From the NCBI GenBank assembly GCA_025558095.1, contig JAIVFI010000001.1:324501-388500 (forward strand): DNA of 64,000 nt, read 5' to 3'. This DNA comes from Hyaloraphidium curvatum. Lineage: Eukaryota; Monoblepharomycota; Hyaloraphidiomycetes; Hyaloraphidiales; Hyaloraphidiaceae. Position numbers and translations under genes: made by a program. The notes beneath the pieces were generated by a model. That model was not told the origin of the DNA, made no database searches, and saw only the letters and a program-made list of their open reading frames with translations. Shown here in pieces: positions 10,350-21,517 of the stretch; position 1 is the stretch's first letter; the number at the start of each line of letters is the position of its first letter.

Positions 10350-12063
10350 ATGGGCCTCGTCCTCCCCTCCGCCGAGGCCAACGAGGCGGCCCTCCGGGCC
10401 GTGCTCGAGTCCGCCGGGCAGGCGCACCTGCTCACCTTCGCCTCGGAGCTCACCCCCGACGCGCTCGCCGGGCTCGCCGCGCAAATCGGCCAGCTGGACC
10501 TCCCCCGCGTGAACCGCATCTTCAAAACCACCACGGCGTCCCCGGCCGCCGCGGCCAAGGTCGCCAAGATCGAGCCATTGCCCGCGGACGCGGTGTTTTC
10601 CACGATCGACGGCGACGCGGCCGAGGTGGAGCGGTGCCGCGCGGCGGGGATGGCGGCCATCGCGGCGGGGGAGGTCGCGGTGATCCTCATGGCCGGCGGG
10701 CAGGGCACGCGGCTCGGGAGCAGCGCGCCGAAAGGTGGACGGCCTGATTCGCCCAACGCGGGGGTTTTCGTGGTCTGACCGCCCCGTTGTGGAACTCCGA
10801 CAGGGTGCTACGACATCGGCCTGCCCTCGCACAAGTCGCTGTTCCAGATCCAGGCCGAGCGGATCAGGCGGCTGCAGGACCTCGCGTCCAAGCCCGGCAA
10901 GCCCGTCGTGATCCCGTGGTACGTCATGTGCTCGGGGCCCACGCGCGCCGAGACGGAAAAGTTCTTCCGGGAGCACAAGTTCTTTGGCCTGGACGGGGCC
11001 AACGTCGTCTTCTTCAACCAGGGTATGCAGCATTCGCCGCGGGTGGGGTGTTCCAACACTGATTCGCGCTTTCCAGGCGTCCTCCCCGCCTTCTTCCCCG
11101 ACGGCCGGATCATCCTCGAAACCCCCTCGACCATCGCCGTCGCGCCCGACGGCAACGGCGGCGTCTACGCCGCGCTGCGGTATGAGGGCATCCTGGACGA
11201 CCTCGAGGGGCGGGGGATCAAGTACGTCCACGTGTTTGGCGTCGACAAGTGGGTCGATCTTGGGACGCTGCCCAACCAAGTGCTGATGCCGCGGCCAACC
11301 CCGAAGCTGCCTGGTCAAGGTCGCCGACCCCGTCTTCATCGGCTACGGCATCGTCAAGGACGCCGACTGCGGCGTCAAGGTCGTGCCCAAGTCGGACCCC
11401 ACCGAGTCCGTGGGCGTGGTCTGCCTCCGCGACGGGCGCTACAACGTCGTCGAGTACTCCGAGATCGACCCCGCCGTGGCGTCGTCGGCGGACCCGGCGA
11501 CGGGGAAGCTGCGCTTCGGCGCGGCCAACATCGCCAACCACTTCTTCACGCTCGGCTTCCTGAAGCGGACAGAGGAGATGGAGAGGGAGATGCTGTACCA
11601 CATCGCGCACAAGAAGATCAGGTGCGTGGACCTCGGGACCGGGGAGATCGTCAAGCCGGAAAAGAACAACGGGATCAAGCTGGAGCTGTTTGTGTTTGAC
11701 GTCTTCCCGTTCGCGGAGCGCTTCGTCGTGCTCGAGTCGGACCGCAAGGAGGAGTTTTCCCCGCTCAAGGTGACCGACACGCGGGTGCCTGACCGACCGT
11801 CGTCTGGTTGGCTGACGACGTGCCGTTGCCAGAACGCACCCAACACGGGCGTCGACGACCCCCAGACCTCCCGCCGCGACATCCTCGCGCAGATGCGCCG
11901 GTTCCTCGCCGCCGCGGGCGCGCAGGTCGCCGAGGGTGCCGAGATCGAGGTGTCGCCCGTGGTGACGTACGCCGGGGAGGGGCTGGAAGGCGTCAGGGGG
12001 AAGAAGCTGGCGGGGACGCACTACGCCGATTCGCTGGAGGCGCTCAACAAGATCGCCGCTTAG
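10350..12063 (+). CDS. UAP1: UDP-N-acetylglucosamine pyrophosphorylase
   Basis: Five exons (introns about 10735-10803, 11023-11076, 11249-11306, 11770-11832) total 1470 nt and encode about 489 residues, the usual size for eukaryotic UAP1/Qri1. The nucleotidyltransferase signature is VILMAGGQGTRLGSSAPKG, with further family blocks GLPSHKSLFQIQAERI, VIPWYVMCSGPTR, VKVADPVFIGYG and FDVFPFAERF. The enzyme makes UDP-GlcNAc from UTP and GlcNAc-1-P in the cytosol, feeding chitin, N-glycans and GPI anchors. The third intron is required to restore the LVKVADP block and ends in GAAG instead of a pyrimidine-AG. The start Met at 10350 gives the standard short N-terminal helix region. Confidence 0.92.
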
Positions 12064-12288
12064 GCGGCTCGGGGAGGGAGGAGAGATACCACGCTGTTTA
12101 TTCCCATCGCAAGAATCATTTTCTGTCTCTCAAGACACTCTCTTGATGGCGGAGACCTCGTCAAGGCGCTGGCTTGGCGTGGCACGGTCCTTAACAATTT
12201 TGTAACCGGGTGCTGGGGTCCCTTGAGGGGTTAGGGGGGAAGATAGAGAAATTCGGCCGGACGCACCGCCGCCGTTCACGATCCCAGG

Positions 12289-15200
12289 ATGTCCTCGGAC
12301 GCGGGTTCGGAGGAGTCCGGGCCCCCCGCGGAGGCGGTGGACGTGATGTTAGCCGCGGACTTCCCGGCGCTGCCGACGGCTGCGCGGCCGGTGTTCTCGG
12401 GGGCGTGGGGCGCGAAGGCGGCCCCGGCGGGCGGCGCGGCACCGGCGCGCCCGGCGGCGCCTGCCACCCCCGGCGACGTCTTCTCGCTGCCGCCGCAGTC
12501 GGTCGACCCGAAGGCGCGCGCGGGCGGCGCGGCGGAGGCGGTGCGCGACGTGCTCCGCGCGCTGCCGGGCACCGAGGTCAAGGTCGCCGCCGCGCGCACC
12601 GGCGTGCTCACCTTCGTCGTGCGCGGCAAGTCGAAGGACGACGTGGCGCGCGCGCGCCGCATGCTGTGCGCCGGCGTCGGCGTGCGCTCCGTGCAGCGCT
12701 TCGCCATCCCCGCCTCGGCGCGCCCGCACCTGATCGGCGCACAGGGCCGCACGCTCAAGGCCCTGGTCAACAAGTGCCTCGTCGAGATCCAGGTATTTGG
12801 GGGCCGCCACGCAGCCCATCCGGGCGCCCGCTGACCCGCGATGCCCCAGATCCCGAAGCAGGCGCCGCGGCCCGACGGCGAGCAGCTGCCCGAGGACGAC
12901 GACGAGGAGACCGAAATCACCATCACCGGCGACGTCGAGGGCATCGAGATGGCCCGCAAGGACATCGAGGCGATCGTGATGCAGCGGGTGGGACGTCGCC
13001 GCGCACCCGCACCCGTTCCCCGCCCCGCTGACTAGGCCGGCCGCGGCAAAATTCCATCCAGGCATCAAAAACCACGCAAAAGGTCGCCGTGCCCTCGCAG
13101 TTCCACCCCTTCATCCAGCAGGGCGCCGCCGCCATCTCCGCCGAGACCGGCGCCCGCATCCACATACCCCCGCTCGGCACCAAGGGCGATGTGGGTCCCC
13201 ACCCCGATCGCCCTCTGCGCATCCTGACCCCCGACCCGTGCAGGACGACATCATCGTCAACGGCGACCGCGACGCGGTCCGCAAGGCCGCCTCGATGCTC
13301 GCCGCGCTGCACGAGGACGCGCGGGCAAACACGACCACGATGAAGGTCGCCATACCCAAGAAGCAGCACCGCTACCTGATGGGCTCCAGGGCATCCAACC
13401 TGCAGGAGATCCTGGAGAAGACGGGCTGCGCGGTCGAGGTGCCGCCGGCCGACAGGACGGGGCCGGACGGGGAGGAGGTGGTGGTGCGCGGGCCGTCGGC
13501 CAAGCTGATCGAGGCCATCACCTTGGTCCTCGAGAAGGTAACGCGCACCTCGCTCCCACCGCATCCGCCGTGCTGATCGCGAGGCCCCCCGCTTCCAGTC
13601 CAACGCATACCAGGCCGACTCGCTCGACGTGGCCGCGCTCCTCCCGCGCAAATCCGACGCCGCGGTCTTTGCGCGCTTCATCGGCGCCCGCGAGCGCGCC
13701 GCCCTCCGCAAGATCGAATCCGACCACGAGGGCGCCGAGGTCCGGCTGCACGGCACCGTCCTGGACGTGGTCGCCAGGTCCAAGCCCGCCCTCGCCGCCG
13801 CGCTGGCGGACCTCCGCGCCTTTTTGGCCCCGCTCGCGGCGGGGCTCGAGTTCGACACGGTCGAGGTGCCGTCGGCGCTGCACGGCCACGTGGTCGGCAA
13901 GGGCGGCCAGGGCGTCGCGAGGCTGCGCGCGCGGATCGACGAGGCGCTGGGAACCGAGGGCGCGCTGGCGGACCTGGTGCTCCCGCACCGGGACGAGGAG
14001 GCGGGGGAGGGCGAGGGCGCGGACGAGATCGTGGTGGTGGCCAAGCAGATCCCGGGGAGGCCCGACGCGATGGAGAAGATCAAGGCGGAGCTGCTGCGCG
14101 AGATCGAGAAGATGGTGGGTTGCCGGCGGCACGACTGTCGTGCGACGGGGCGAGCGGTTTGAAACGCAGCTCACGGCGCATCGCCCGTTCCATCAGGCCG
14201 ATTTGACCACCGTGCAGGTGCCCGTGGACCAAAAGTACCACGGCCGCATCATCGGCTCGGGCGGCCTCGCCCTGCGCAAGTTCCTGGCCCCCTACGAGGG
14301 CTCCGTCTCGGTCAAGTTCCCGCAGGCCGGCGACGCCGCCTCCTCGGCCGGCGCCGTCTCGGTGCGCGGCCCGGCCGACAAGGCCGCCGACTGCGCGAAA
14401 CGCCTGCGCGAGCTGGTGGACGAATGGAAGCACCAGGAGATCATGTGCAGCTACCAGGAGGAGGTCCGCGTGCCGCGGGACTCGGCGAGGCGGATCCTGG
14501 GCGCGCAGAAGGAGCGCGACGAGGGGGCGCCGCCGCCGGGGAGCTGGATCGTCAGGGCTGTAAAGGACAGGGTGGCGGCGGACAGGGTGGCGGCGGACAG
14601 GGAGAAGCATCCGCACGCGACGGGGGTGACGGACAGGGACGTGAGCATGACGCGATTCGAGGTGACCTCGTCCGACGCCAAGGGTGGGTGGCCTGTGCCG
14701 AGGTCGGTGCGCACGGGGTCGCTGATTCGCGCCATCGCGCCGCAGAGGACGTGATCACGGTCACGGGCCACAAGCGCGCCGTCGAGCTCGCGCGCGAGAT
14801 CATCGCCGACCGCGCGCAGAAGCTCGCCGACACGGTCGTCGTCGCCGTCTCGATCCCCGCGCGGTTCCACCCCAAGCTGATCGGCAAGGGCGGCAAGGTC
14901 GTCGGCAAGCTGATGGAGCTCTACAACGTCTTTGTCAAGTTCCCGTCCAAGCACGGGGCCAACGGGCTCGGCGCGGACGGCGAGGAGGAGGCCGAGGACC
15001 GCGCGGACGAGGACAGGGTCACCATCCGCGGGTTCAAGGGCGACGTGGAAAAGGCCAAGAAGGAGCTGCTGGAGCTGGCTGCCTATGAGGTGGGCATCCG
15101 CTGCCCATCGGCCCCTGCATTCCACGCTGATTGCGTTCATCTTGCGCAGGAGGAGCACTCGCACTCGCTCACCTTCACGGTCCCCTCGTCGCTGCTCCCC

Positions 15201-17604
15201 CGGATCGTGGGCCGCAAGGGCGCCACGGTGCAGCAGATCAAGGAGGACACGGACACGCGGATCGACTTTGACCGGCAGCGCGGGGATCCCGCGGGCGAGG
15301 AGGGCGAGGGCCAGGGCGAGGTGACGGTCACGGTCGAGGGCCCCAAGGCCGGGTGCGAGGAGGCCAAGAAGAAGATCCTGGAGATCGTCAACGATCAGGT
15401 GCGTGGCCCTGTGCGGCGGTGGATTCCGACAGGGCTGATCTTTGTTTGCAGCTCGACGTGGCCGAGCAGCACATCAAGGTCCCGCGCAAGCTGCACCGCG
15501 TCATCATCGGCCCTTCGGGTACGGCGATCCGCAAGCTCGTCGCGCAGTGGGCCGAGGAGCTCGGCGTGCCGCTGGAGAAGATCCAGGTGCGCTTCCTCAA
15601 GGACGACAGCGACGACGTGCTCGTCCGCACGCCCGTCCGCGTCCTCGAGGAGGTTGTGTCGCGGCTCCAGGAGGAGGTCAAGAAGCACGAGGCCGCGCAC
15701 CCCACCGCGCATGCTGACGAGGGCGCGGAGCGGATCGAGGAGGAGCTGCTGATCCCCAAGACGGACGTGGCGAGGGTCGTCGGCCGCAAGGGCGAGACCA
15801 TCACCGGCATCGCGGACAAACACGGGGTCGACATCCAGATCAGCCACGGGAGGGAGGTCGAGGAGGGCGACCAGGTCATGGTCGGCGTCAAGGTGTCGGG
15901 TTACAGCAGGGAGGCGATCGATGGGGCCAAGGCCGACATTCTGGTTGGTTGATTCGGACCGCTCTTGGCCGCGTACTCATTTCGCTTTGCGTTCAGTCCA
16001 AGCTGCGCACCTCCGACACCGTCGAGGTTCCGATGCTCGTGCTTCCGTTCCTGGAGAACGATCGCGGCCTGCTGCGGTCCAGGACCGCAGGACCGGACGC
16101 CCAGCCGGTCGGCGTCGAGGTCGAGGGCACCAAGCTCGTCATCCGAGGCGACCGCGGGGTCGTGGACGGCATCAAGGCTGCCGTGGCCGCCAAGGTCGAT
16201 GAGATGGTCGGACCTTGCGCAGTTCTTTTGCCGCTGTGTGCTAATTCTATCCTGATTCAGGCCAAGTACGCCAAGTCGGCCGTCATCGTCATTGCCCCGC
16301 ATATTCGGCCGCACATCATCGGGCGGCAAGGCGCCACTATCATCCGCATGCGCAAGGACTCGGGCTGCATGGTGGACATTTTCCCGTCGGAGAAGGTCGG
16401 CGAGGCCAAGGGCCAGTTCGCCGTCGTCATCCTGGGCGAGTCGGACGAGGACGTGGCCAAGGCCAAGGCCATGGTGGACAAGATCCTGCGCGACCAGACC
16501 CAGGACGCGCTGTCGCACGCGCAGCGCGACGAGAGCACGGTGCTCAAGCGGCTCGCCGTGCCGGTGCGGCACCACCGCCGCCTGATCGGGCCCAAAGGAT
16601 CGGGGATCCTCGAGATCCAGACCCGCGTGGGGATGCCCGTCAACGTGCAGTTCCCGCGCGTCGGCGCGACAACATCGGACATCGAGATCCGCGGGTCGGC
16701 CGAGGCGGTGGAGGCCTGCATCAGGGCAATCACCGAGATCGTCACGTCGTGGGACGAGGTGGGAGCACGATCTATCGCTGTGGTGCCGGATGTGGAGCCC
16801 GAGAGAGCCCCGCGTGCCGAGACCCCGAAGCCCGCCGAGCAGGAGAAGGAGGTGAAGGACGGGCAGAGGGAAGGGCCGCCCGGGTGGAGCGGGCGCGCGG
16901 CCAAGGGCAAGGGGGGCAGGCCGCCGAGCTCTGCGACCGCTAGCCCACTGCCGCCCGAGCAGTCACCTGTTCCGCCTGCGCCTTCGCCAGCGCCCCCAAA
17001 GCAGGACGGGGAGGACGAGTGGAAGGTGATCGGGGGCAAGCGCGGCAAGGGCGGGGCTGCGCCAACACCCGAGCCCCCCAAGACCGTGCCCGGCGCCCCG
17101 CCTGCGGCGGCCGCCCCCGCTCCCGCGGCGCCAGCGCCTTCTGCACCCGTGGTCGCTTCGGCGCCGGATCCTTCTGCTCCCGCTACCGAGGCGCCCAAAC
17201 CCAAGAAGAAGAAGGGCGTCAAGAAGGCCGCACCCGCGGCCGGTGCCGAGGCGGACGGCCTCGACGAGTTCAACAAGGACGCTGCGGGATCCGAACCGGC
17301 CGTGCAGTCGGTGCCTTCCGACGCCTCCATGCCGGAACTCCCCGCCTCCCTCGCCGCCCCGCCCGAGCACCTGGACTGGGCGGCGGAGGAGATCCCGATG
17401 GACAAGCTGGACCTGAACGGCGCACCGCCGGCCGACGAATGGCAGACGGTGGGCAACACGGTGCAGCGGTTCAAGCAGAAGAAGCTGCAGGAGGCCGCGG
17501 CGGCGCCCGCGGCTCCGGCCCCATCCGCGGCGGGGTCGCAGCGAAACGTGTTTGGGGTGCTAGAGGAGCCGGCGCAGCAGCGGTCTGGCAAGAAAAAGAA
17601 GTGA
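12289..17604 (+). CDS. Vigilin/Scp160-like multi-KH RNA-binding protein
   Basis: A long gene with about 11 exons; introns near 12793, 13000, 13191, 13536, 14113, 14681, 15087, 15398, 15943 and 16207. About 12 KH-like units can be counted by their GxxG loops: GAQG, a degenerate QQGA, GSRA, GKGG, GSGG, GAQK, GKGG, GRKG, GPSG, GRKG, GRQG and GPKG. Degenerate loops sit at units 2, 3 and 6, as is common in this family. The N-terminal 60 residues are acidic/Ala-rich and the C-terminal 280 residues are Pro/Ala-rich, with DEWKVIGGKRGKG and a similar DEWQTVG near the end, then a Lys-rich tail. Vigilin/Scp160 proteins bind mRNA and translating ribosomes at the ER and affect translation of codon-biased mRNAs. 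The intron at about 16207-16260 is a multiple of three without stops, so it could be retained. Confidence 0.88.
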
Positions 17605-17682
17605 TGCGCGTGGAGAGCGCCTGGAATTGAATTGATCAAATCTCTTGACAACGCTACGTGCCCGGATCCGTCCCCGCTGCGC

Positions 17683-18261
17683 TCAGTCGTCCTTGAAGGC
17701 CCGCAGCGTGATGGAGATGCGCCTTCCACCCTTCTTCTTCGGCACTTCGTGGGTATAGGCCTTGTTGGTGTCCCACGGGATGACGATGACGTTGTGGTCC
17801 GCGGTGGAGATGTCCTTCTTCGCCGTCCCCTTGTACTTGCGCATGCGAAGCGTCCTCCCGGCGCCGAACGAAATCGTCACGATTGGGCTCCCGACGATCC
17901 TGCCCTCGTCCTTGTCGCGATGCTTCCCGATGTAGTGCTCCAGGGACCCGTCGTACCAGTTCACGAGCGCGCCGTTGAGTCGGGGATCGATCTCCACGCG
18001 GGCCCAGTCGAGGAAACGCTGCAAGACGGGGAAGAGCGCCTTCGCGGGCCTCGAGCCGGGGAACCGGTATTCCTTCCCGTAGTTCTGGCTCCACCGCGGC
18101 GCGAGCACGTCCCTGCCGTACATCGTCATGGACGCGAACTCGGCGGGGTGCAGGTTCCAGAGATCTTCGAACGCGGCGGCGGTGAGGAGGAGCTCGCGCG
18201 GCAGGCTGCCCACGAGCACGTGGTGCTTCGGGTCCAGGGCCAGGGCGCGGAGGGCGGGCAT
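17683..18261 (-). CDS. AlkB-like 2-oxoglutarate/Fe(II) dioxygenase
   Basis: A single exon encodes 192 residues. The AlkB fold is shown by LVNWYDGSLEHYIGKHRDKD (the His and Asp of the HxD iron-binding pair lie in KHRDKD), SPIVTISFGAGRTLRMR, the second iron-binding His in AYTHEV and the 2-oxoglutarate-binding Arg in RRISITLRAF. Family members remove alkyl groups from DNA, RNA or protein by oxidation; the short length without extra domains does not tell which. The product starts at an ATG at 18261, directly at a family-like N-terminal segment (LDPKHHVLVGSLP). A decayed partial copy lies upstream on the same strand (18638-18842), and the 3' flank is duplicated there too. Confidence 0.85.
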   Translation of the reverse strand: MPALRALALDPKHHVLVGSLPRELLLTAAAFEDLWNLHPAEFASMTMYGRDVLAPRWSQNYGKEYRFPGSRPAKALFPVLQRFLDWARVEIDPRLNGALVNWYDGSLEHYIGKHRDKDEGRIVGSPIVTISFGAGRTLRMRKYKGTAKKDISTADHNVIVIPWDTNKAYTHEVPKKKGGRRISITLRAFKDD

Positions 18262-18637
18262 TGCTTCTCGGCGGGCAAGTCGGACGAAAGGTGTCGGCGG
18301 AAAGTGGCTCGCTACGGCGTTTCTGTCAATCGACTCGACGGTGGAGCGGGCAAAAGGCGTTGGGACGTCGGAACCATCATACGACTTCTTCGCCCTGGTA
18401 TTGGATGCAGCGGATCAATGTCTTTTGACATGGAAAAGAACAGCGTTGGCATCTCTTCTACCTTTCCAACCCGCTCACGCGGCGCCCTTGGCCAGCGCCT
18501 CCACCGCGTCCGCATGGTGCGTCCCGCCAGCTTCTTCGGTCCCCTTGCGCGCGTGAAAGGCCTCTGGAACTGCATGATCAAAGCTCTTGACAGCGCTACG
18601 TGCCGGATCAGTCCGCTCTTCGTACTGCCCATCGTCC
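18262..18637. other. Intergenic region between AlkB-like gene and its decayed copy
   Basis: No supported coding frame is present. The last 70 bases (about 18567-18637) resemble the 3' flank of the intact AlkB-like gene (about 17622-17682), sharing the words TTGACAnCGCTACGTGCC. This marks the edge of a tandem duplication. The rest is presumably the promoter of the intact gene. Confidence 0.5.
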
Positions 18638-18842
18638 TCAAGTAAAGGCCCGCAGGGTGACGGAGATGCGCCGCCCGCGCCCGTTCTTCAGGACTTCGTG
18701 CGTGTAGGCCCTGTTGGTGTCCCACGGGATCACGATGACGTCGTAGTCTCCGGGAGAGAAGGAAGGGAGGGAAGGAAGCGAGCCGCTGATTCTTCGGCAG
18801 CCGGCCCACGAGGATGTGGTGGTTTGTGTCGAGAGCGACCAT
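18638..18842 (-). pseudogene. Internally deleted tandem copy of the AlkB-like gene
   Basis: The first residues (ALDTNHHILVGRLPK) match the start of the intact neighbour, and the last block (DVIVIPWDTNRAYTHEV, then RRISVTLRAF and a stop) matches its C-terminus. About 125 residues between them, including the HxD iron-binding site, are missing, and the two halves are in different frames. The copy therefore cannot make an active enzyme. The remaining C-terminal half is still well conserved, which suggests a recent event. Confidence 0.75.
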
Positions 18843-19155
18843 CTGGAGCGCGGCCAGGCTTTCTGCTGCGAAACGGCGCGTTGATGGCGAGGCGGAGTGG
18901 ACAGCTGGCGGTCTGCGGCTCGGCTTCTGCGCCTGGCCTGCGCCCGGAAACACCGGGGACAAGTTCCAAACAAACGAACCTCGACGCCAAAGCACTCAAC
19001 CCCGCGCCCCGGCATCATCCCGGACCCGCGGCGCCTGCATCGCCGCATCAAACAGCGCTGGGCGCCGCATCGGGGCCGCAGACCCGCACGGCTGCCGGGC
19101 GCCCGCCCACCCGCTTGTTGTTTCCCCTCCCCGGATCCCGAATCCCGCGAACAAA

Positions 19156-20801
19156 ATGCGCACCTCCGCCCTCCTATTCTCCGCGCTACTGGCGCTCCTC
19201 GCCCGCCCCGCCCGCGCAGGCCCGTTCGGCCTCGTGCGGCCCGCGCCCGGCGAGGTCCTGCGCATGTACTCCAACATGACCGTGCAGGCCGACCCGGCAT
19301 TCAGCGTCGCCTTCGACGAGGACTTCCCCGCGTTCGAGGTGCGGCTGGGCGGGTTTGCGCTCGGCAACGTGACGCTGTCGCAGCTGCGCGAGGGGGCGGT
19401 GTACGCGCTGGAGCCGTCGGTGCCGGTCGGCATGAACGGTGGGACCTTCCTGCGACTGGGCCGCAAACAACTGACCCGCGGACCGCATCGGCCGCAGAGC
19501 TCACCGTCAATGCCACCCGGGCGTGCCAAAATGGCACCAACTGCCCGAGCTGTGGGTTTCTGCATGCGACATCCTCCTCGTTTGTCTCACATGGCCCCTT
19601 TACCGTCAGTCCGCACCTACATCCTCCCCCTGACCGTCCGCGCCTCCCGCCCCATCACCATCACCCCCGGTGACGCCACCGGCTGGCAACTGGCGGTCGC
19701 CAGCCCCGCGAGCAACGGCACGACCCCCTCCTTCCGCGTCGGCGACGCCGTGCCCATCCGCGCGCGGACCAACCTCCCCGACGCCCTGCCGTGGAATGCC
19801 GTGCAGACGGCACCGCCGGGGTGGCCGGCAAATCTGACCGCGGTGCAGGTGTACGTGGGCGCCGTGTACGCGGGGTCGTGGGCGCCGTCGGAGCTGGCGG
19901 CCGGGGTCAACTGGACCATTCCGAACGGGGCGTTCCCGCAGGGAGGGGGTTTCTTCACCGTCGCGCTGACCGGGTGGGTGGGCCGAACGGCATCGGGGTG
20001 CGGTCGGTCCCGGGTTCTCATTTCCGTGCGGTCCGGCAGGCCCAAGATCTGCAACATCGTCGTCACGCCCAAGTGCGCCGGCGCGCGGGCCGTCTCGGGC
20101 CTCAGCGGCGCCATCTCGGTCGACGGGAGCTACGTGTCCCTGGTTGCCTCGGCGACCTCGACGTTTGCCTCTGCTGCAAGCACCACCACGTTTGCCCGCA
20201 CTCGGACGACGGGATCGGCGTTCACCACCATCACGGGGGCCATGTTCTTTACCCCGGCGCCCCCGTCGGCAAACACCCCCGCTGCGGTGCGTCCGACTGC
20301 GGCGCCGGTTGCGTGGATTGCGTCCTGACCACCCTTTCCAGCCTGCGTCGGACCCGACCGCCGACCTCCCGATCCCCATCGGCGCCATCGTCGGCATCGT
20401 GATCGGCGGCATCGCGCTGATCGCCCTCCTCGTCTTCTTCGGCTTCTGGCTGCGCCAGCACCGCCTCAACCAGGTCCCGTCCCCTCCTGCCTTGCCCTCG
20501 CCCGCGTTGCTGACTCTTTCGCCGCACCGCACGGCAGATCGAGGTCGAGACGGCCAAGTTCCTCGCCACCGCGCCCAAGCCCGGGCAGTTCGGCGGGGTC
20601 ACGGCGTTCCACCGCAACTCGTGGCGCGAGCCGGACATGGACGTGCTGGCGCGGACGCCGGGGCAGAGGAGCGCGATCAACTTGCCGAGTGGGTGTCCTC
20701 CGTACGCGACAGGGAGGGAGGTGCTGATCGTTGTTGCTTGGGGGGGGACAGATTACGGGAACGTTTCGATCAGCGCGAGCAAGTCCGCGAGGGAGTTCTA
20801 G
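19156..20801 (+). CDS. Ser/Thr-rich single-pass surface protein, weak Kre9/Knh1-like similarity
   Basis: About seven exons (introns near 19439-19497, 19552-19609, 19975-20040, 20287-20341, 20470-20541, 20693-20751). The signal peptide is ALLFSALLALLARPARA. The ectodomain has several Asn-glycosylation sites (NVT, NGT, NWT) and a beta-rich block VQVYVGAVYAGSW followed by NWTIPNG and GGFFTVALTG. These recall the Ig-like Kre9/Knh N-terminal domain of fungal GPI or wall proteins; the similarity is weak. A Ser/Thr-rich stalk leads to one membrane helix (IGAIVGIVIGGIALIALLVF) and a cytosolic tail with TAFHRNSWREPDMD. The protein is probably wall-linked or a plasma-membrane sensor. Family assignment is uncertain; the overall topology is clear. 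Confidence 0.65.
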
Positions 20802-21517
20802 GGCAAGTTCTAGGGCAAGGACTGTGGAGGTGGAGGGGGATGAGGGGTCCCCCGGGTCCGGCAAATGGGCCGGGCTGCAGGCCGTCCTGCCGAGTCCGGA
20901 GACTCATGGAGGCCGGGATGGGATTGGCAAGAAGCGGACGGACGGTGTAGAAATGAGAGTGCTGTTGGATTCCCACCTCTGATCGGGGGTGTCGAAATGG
21001 AGCCAGAGGGCCGCGCCCGGTCCTCTGCCATCCCAGCGCACCAAGCGTTGCGTCTCGGCGCGACGTCATTGCCTGCAGCACCGCATTTCCTCGCCGCACG
21101 GGCACTGGGGGCGGCGCAAGGCCGGCGCGGAGTGGGGCGGGCGGGCCTCCTGGCGGGACATCTGGACCCGCAAACAAATCTGTAAACAAACGCAACACCG
21201 CCCGATAGGCGTGCTCCGCCGTTTCGCGGCGCCGGGAAGACGCAACGATGGCACCCGGCCGCGCTGCCGGGGTTCCGCCGGCGCAGGACGCGTCCGCGGC
21301 CCGGCCCGGCGCGTCGCTACGGCACCGGCGCCCCTGGACCGCGGCGGCGCAACGCCAGGGGCGCGCACGTGGGCGCCGCCGCGTGATCCGCACGCCGCGC
21401 AAAGGCATCCCGTCGGCCCGCCCATAAGTTCGTTTTCTGTCGGGTGTCGGCTGCTGCAATCCCGAAGCATTCCCGACACCCGACTTCGCAGTCTTCCCCC
21501 GAGGAACCGCAGCAGCC
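20802..21517. promoter_or_regulatory. Upstream region of the PiT phosphate permease gene
   Basis: About 715 bases without a supported gene lie between two same-strand genes. The only motif I recognise is a CACGTG E-box in the strong Pho4 context GCACGTGGG at 21365-21373, about 145 bases before the permease start codon. Confidence 0.5.
21365..21373 (+). promoter_or_regulatory. Candidate Pho4/NUC-1-type E-box (GCACGTGGG)
   Basis: The nine bases match the high-affinity binding word of the fungal phosphate regulator Pho4 (Neurospora NUC-1) and lie about 145 bases upstream of a phosphate permease gene. Functional use is inferred from position and family knowledge only. Confidence 0.45.

Noticed and set aside
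17632-18645. Plus-strand ORF of 337 codons opposite the AlkB-like gene
   Set aside because: The minus strand has all catalytic motifs of a dioxygenase; the plus frame is its shadow.
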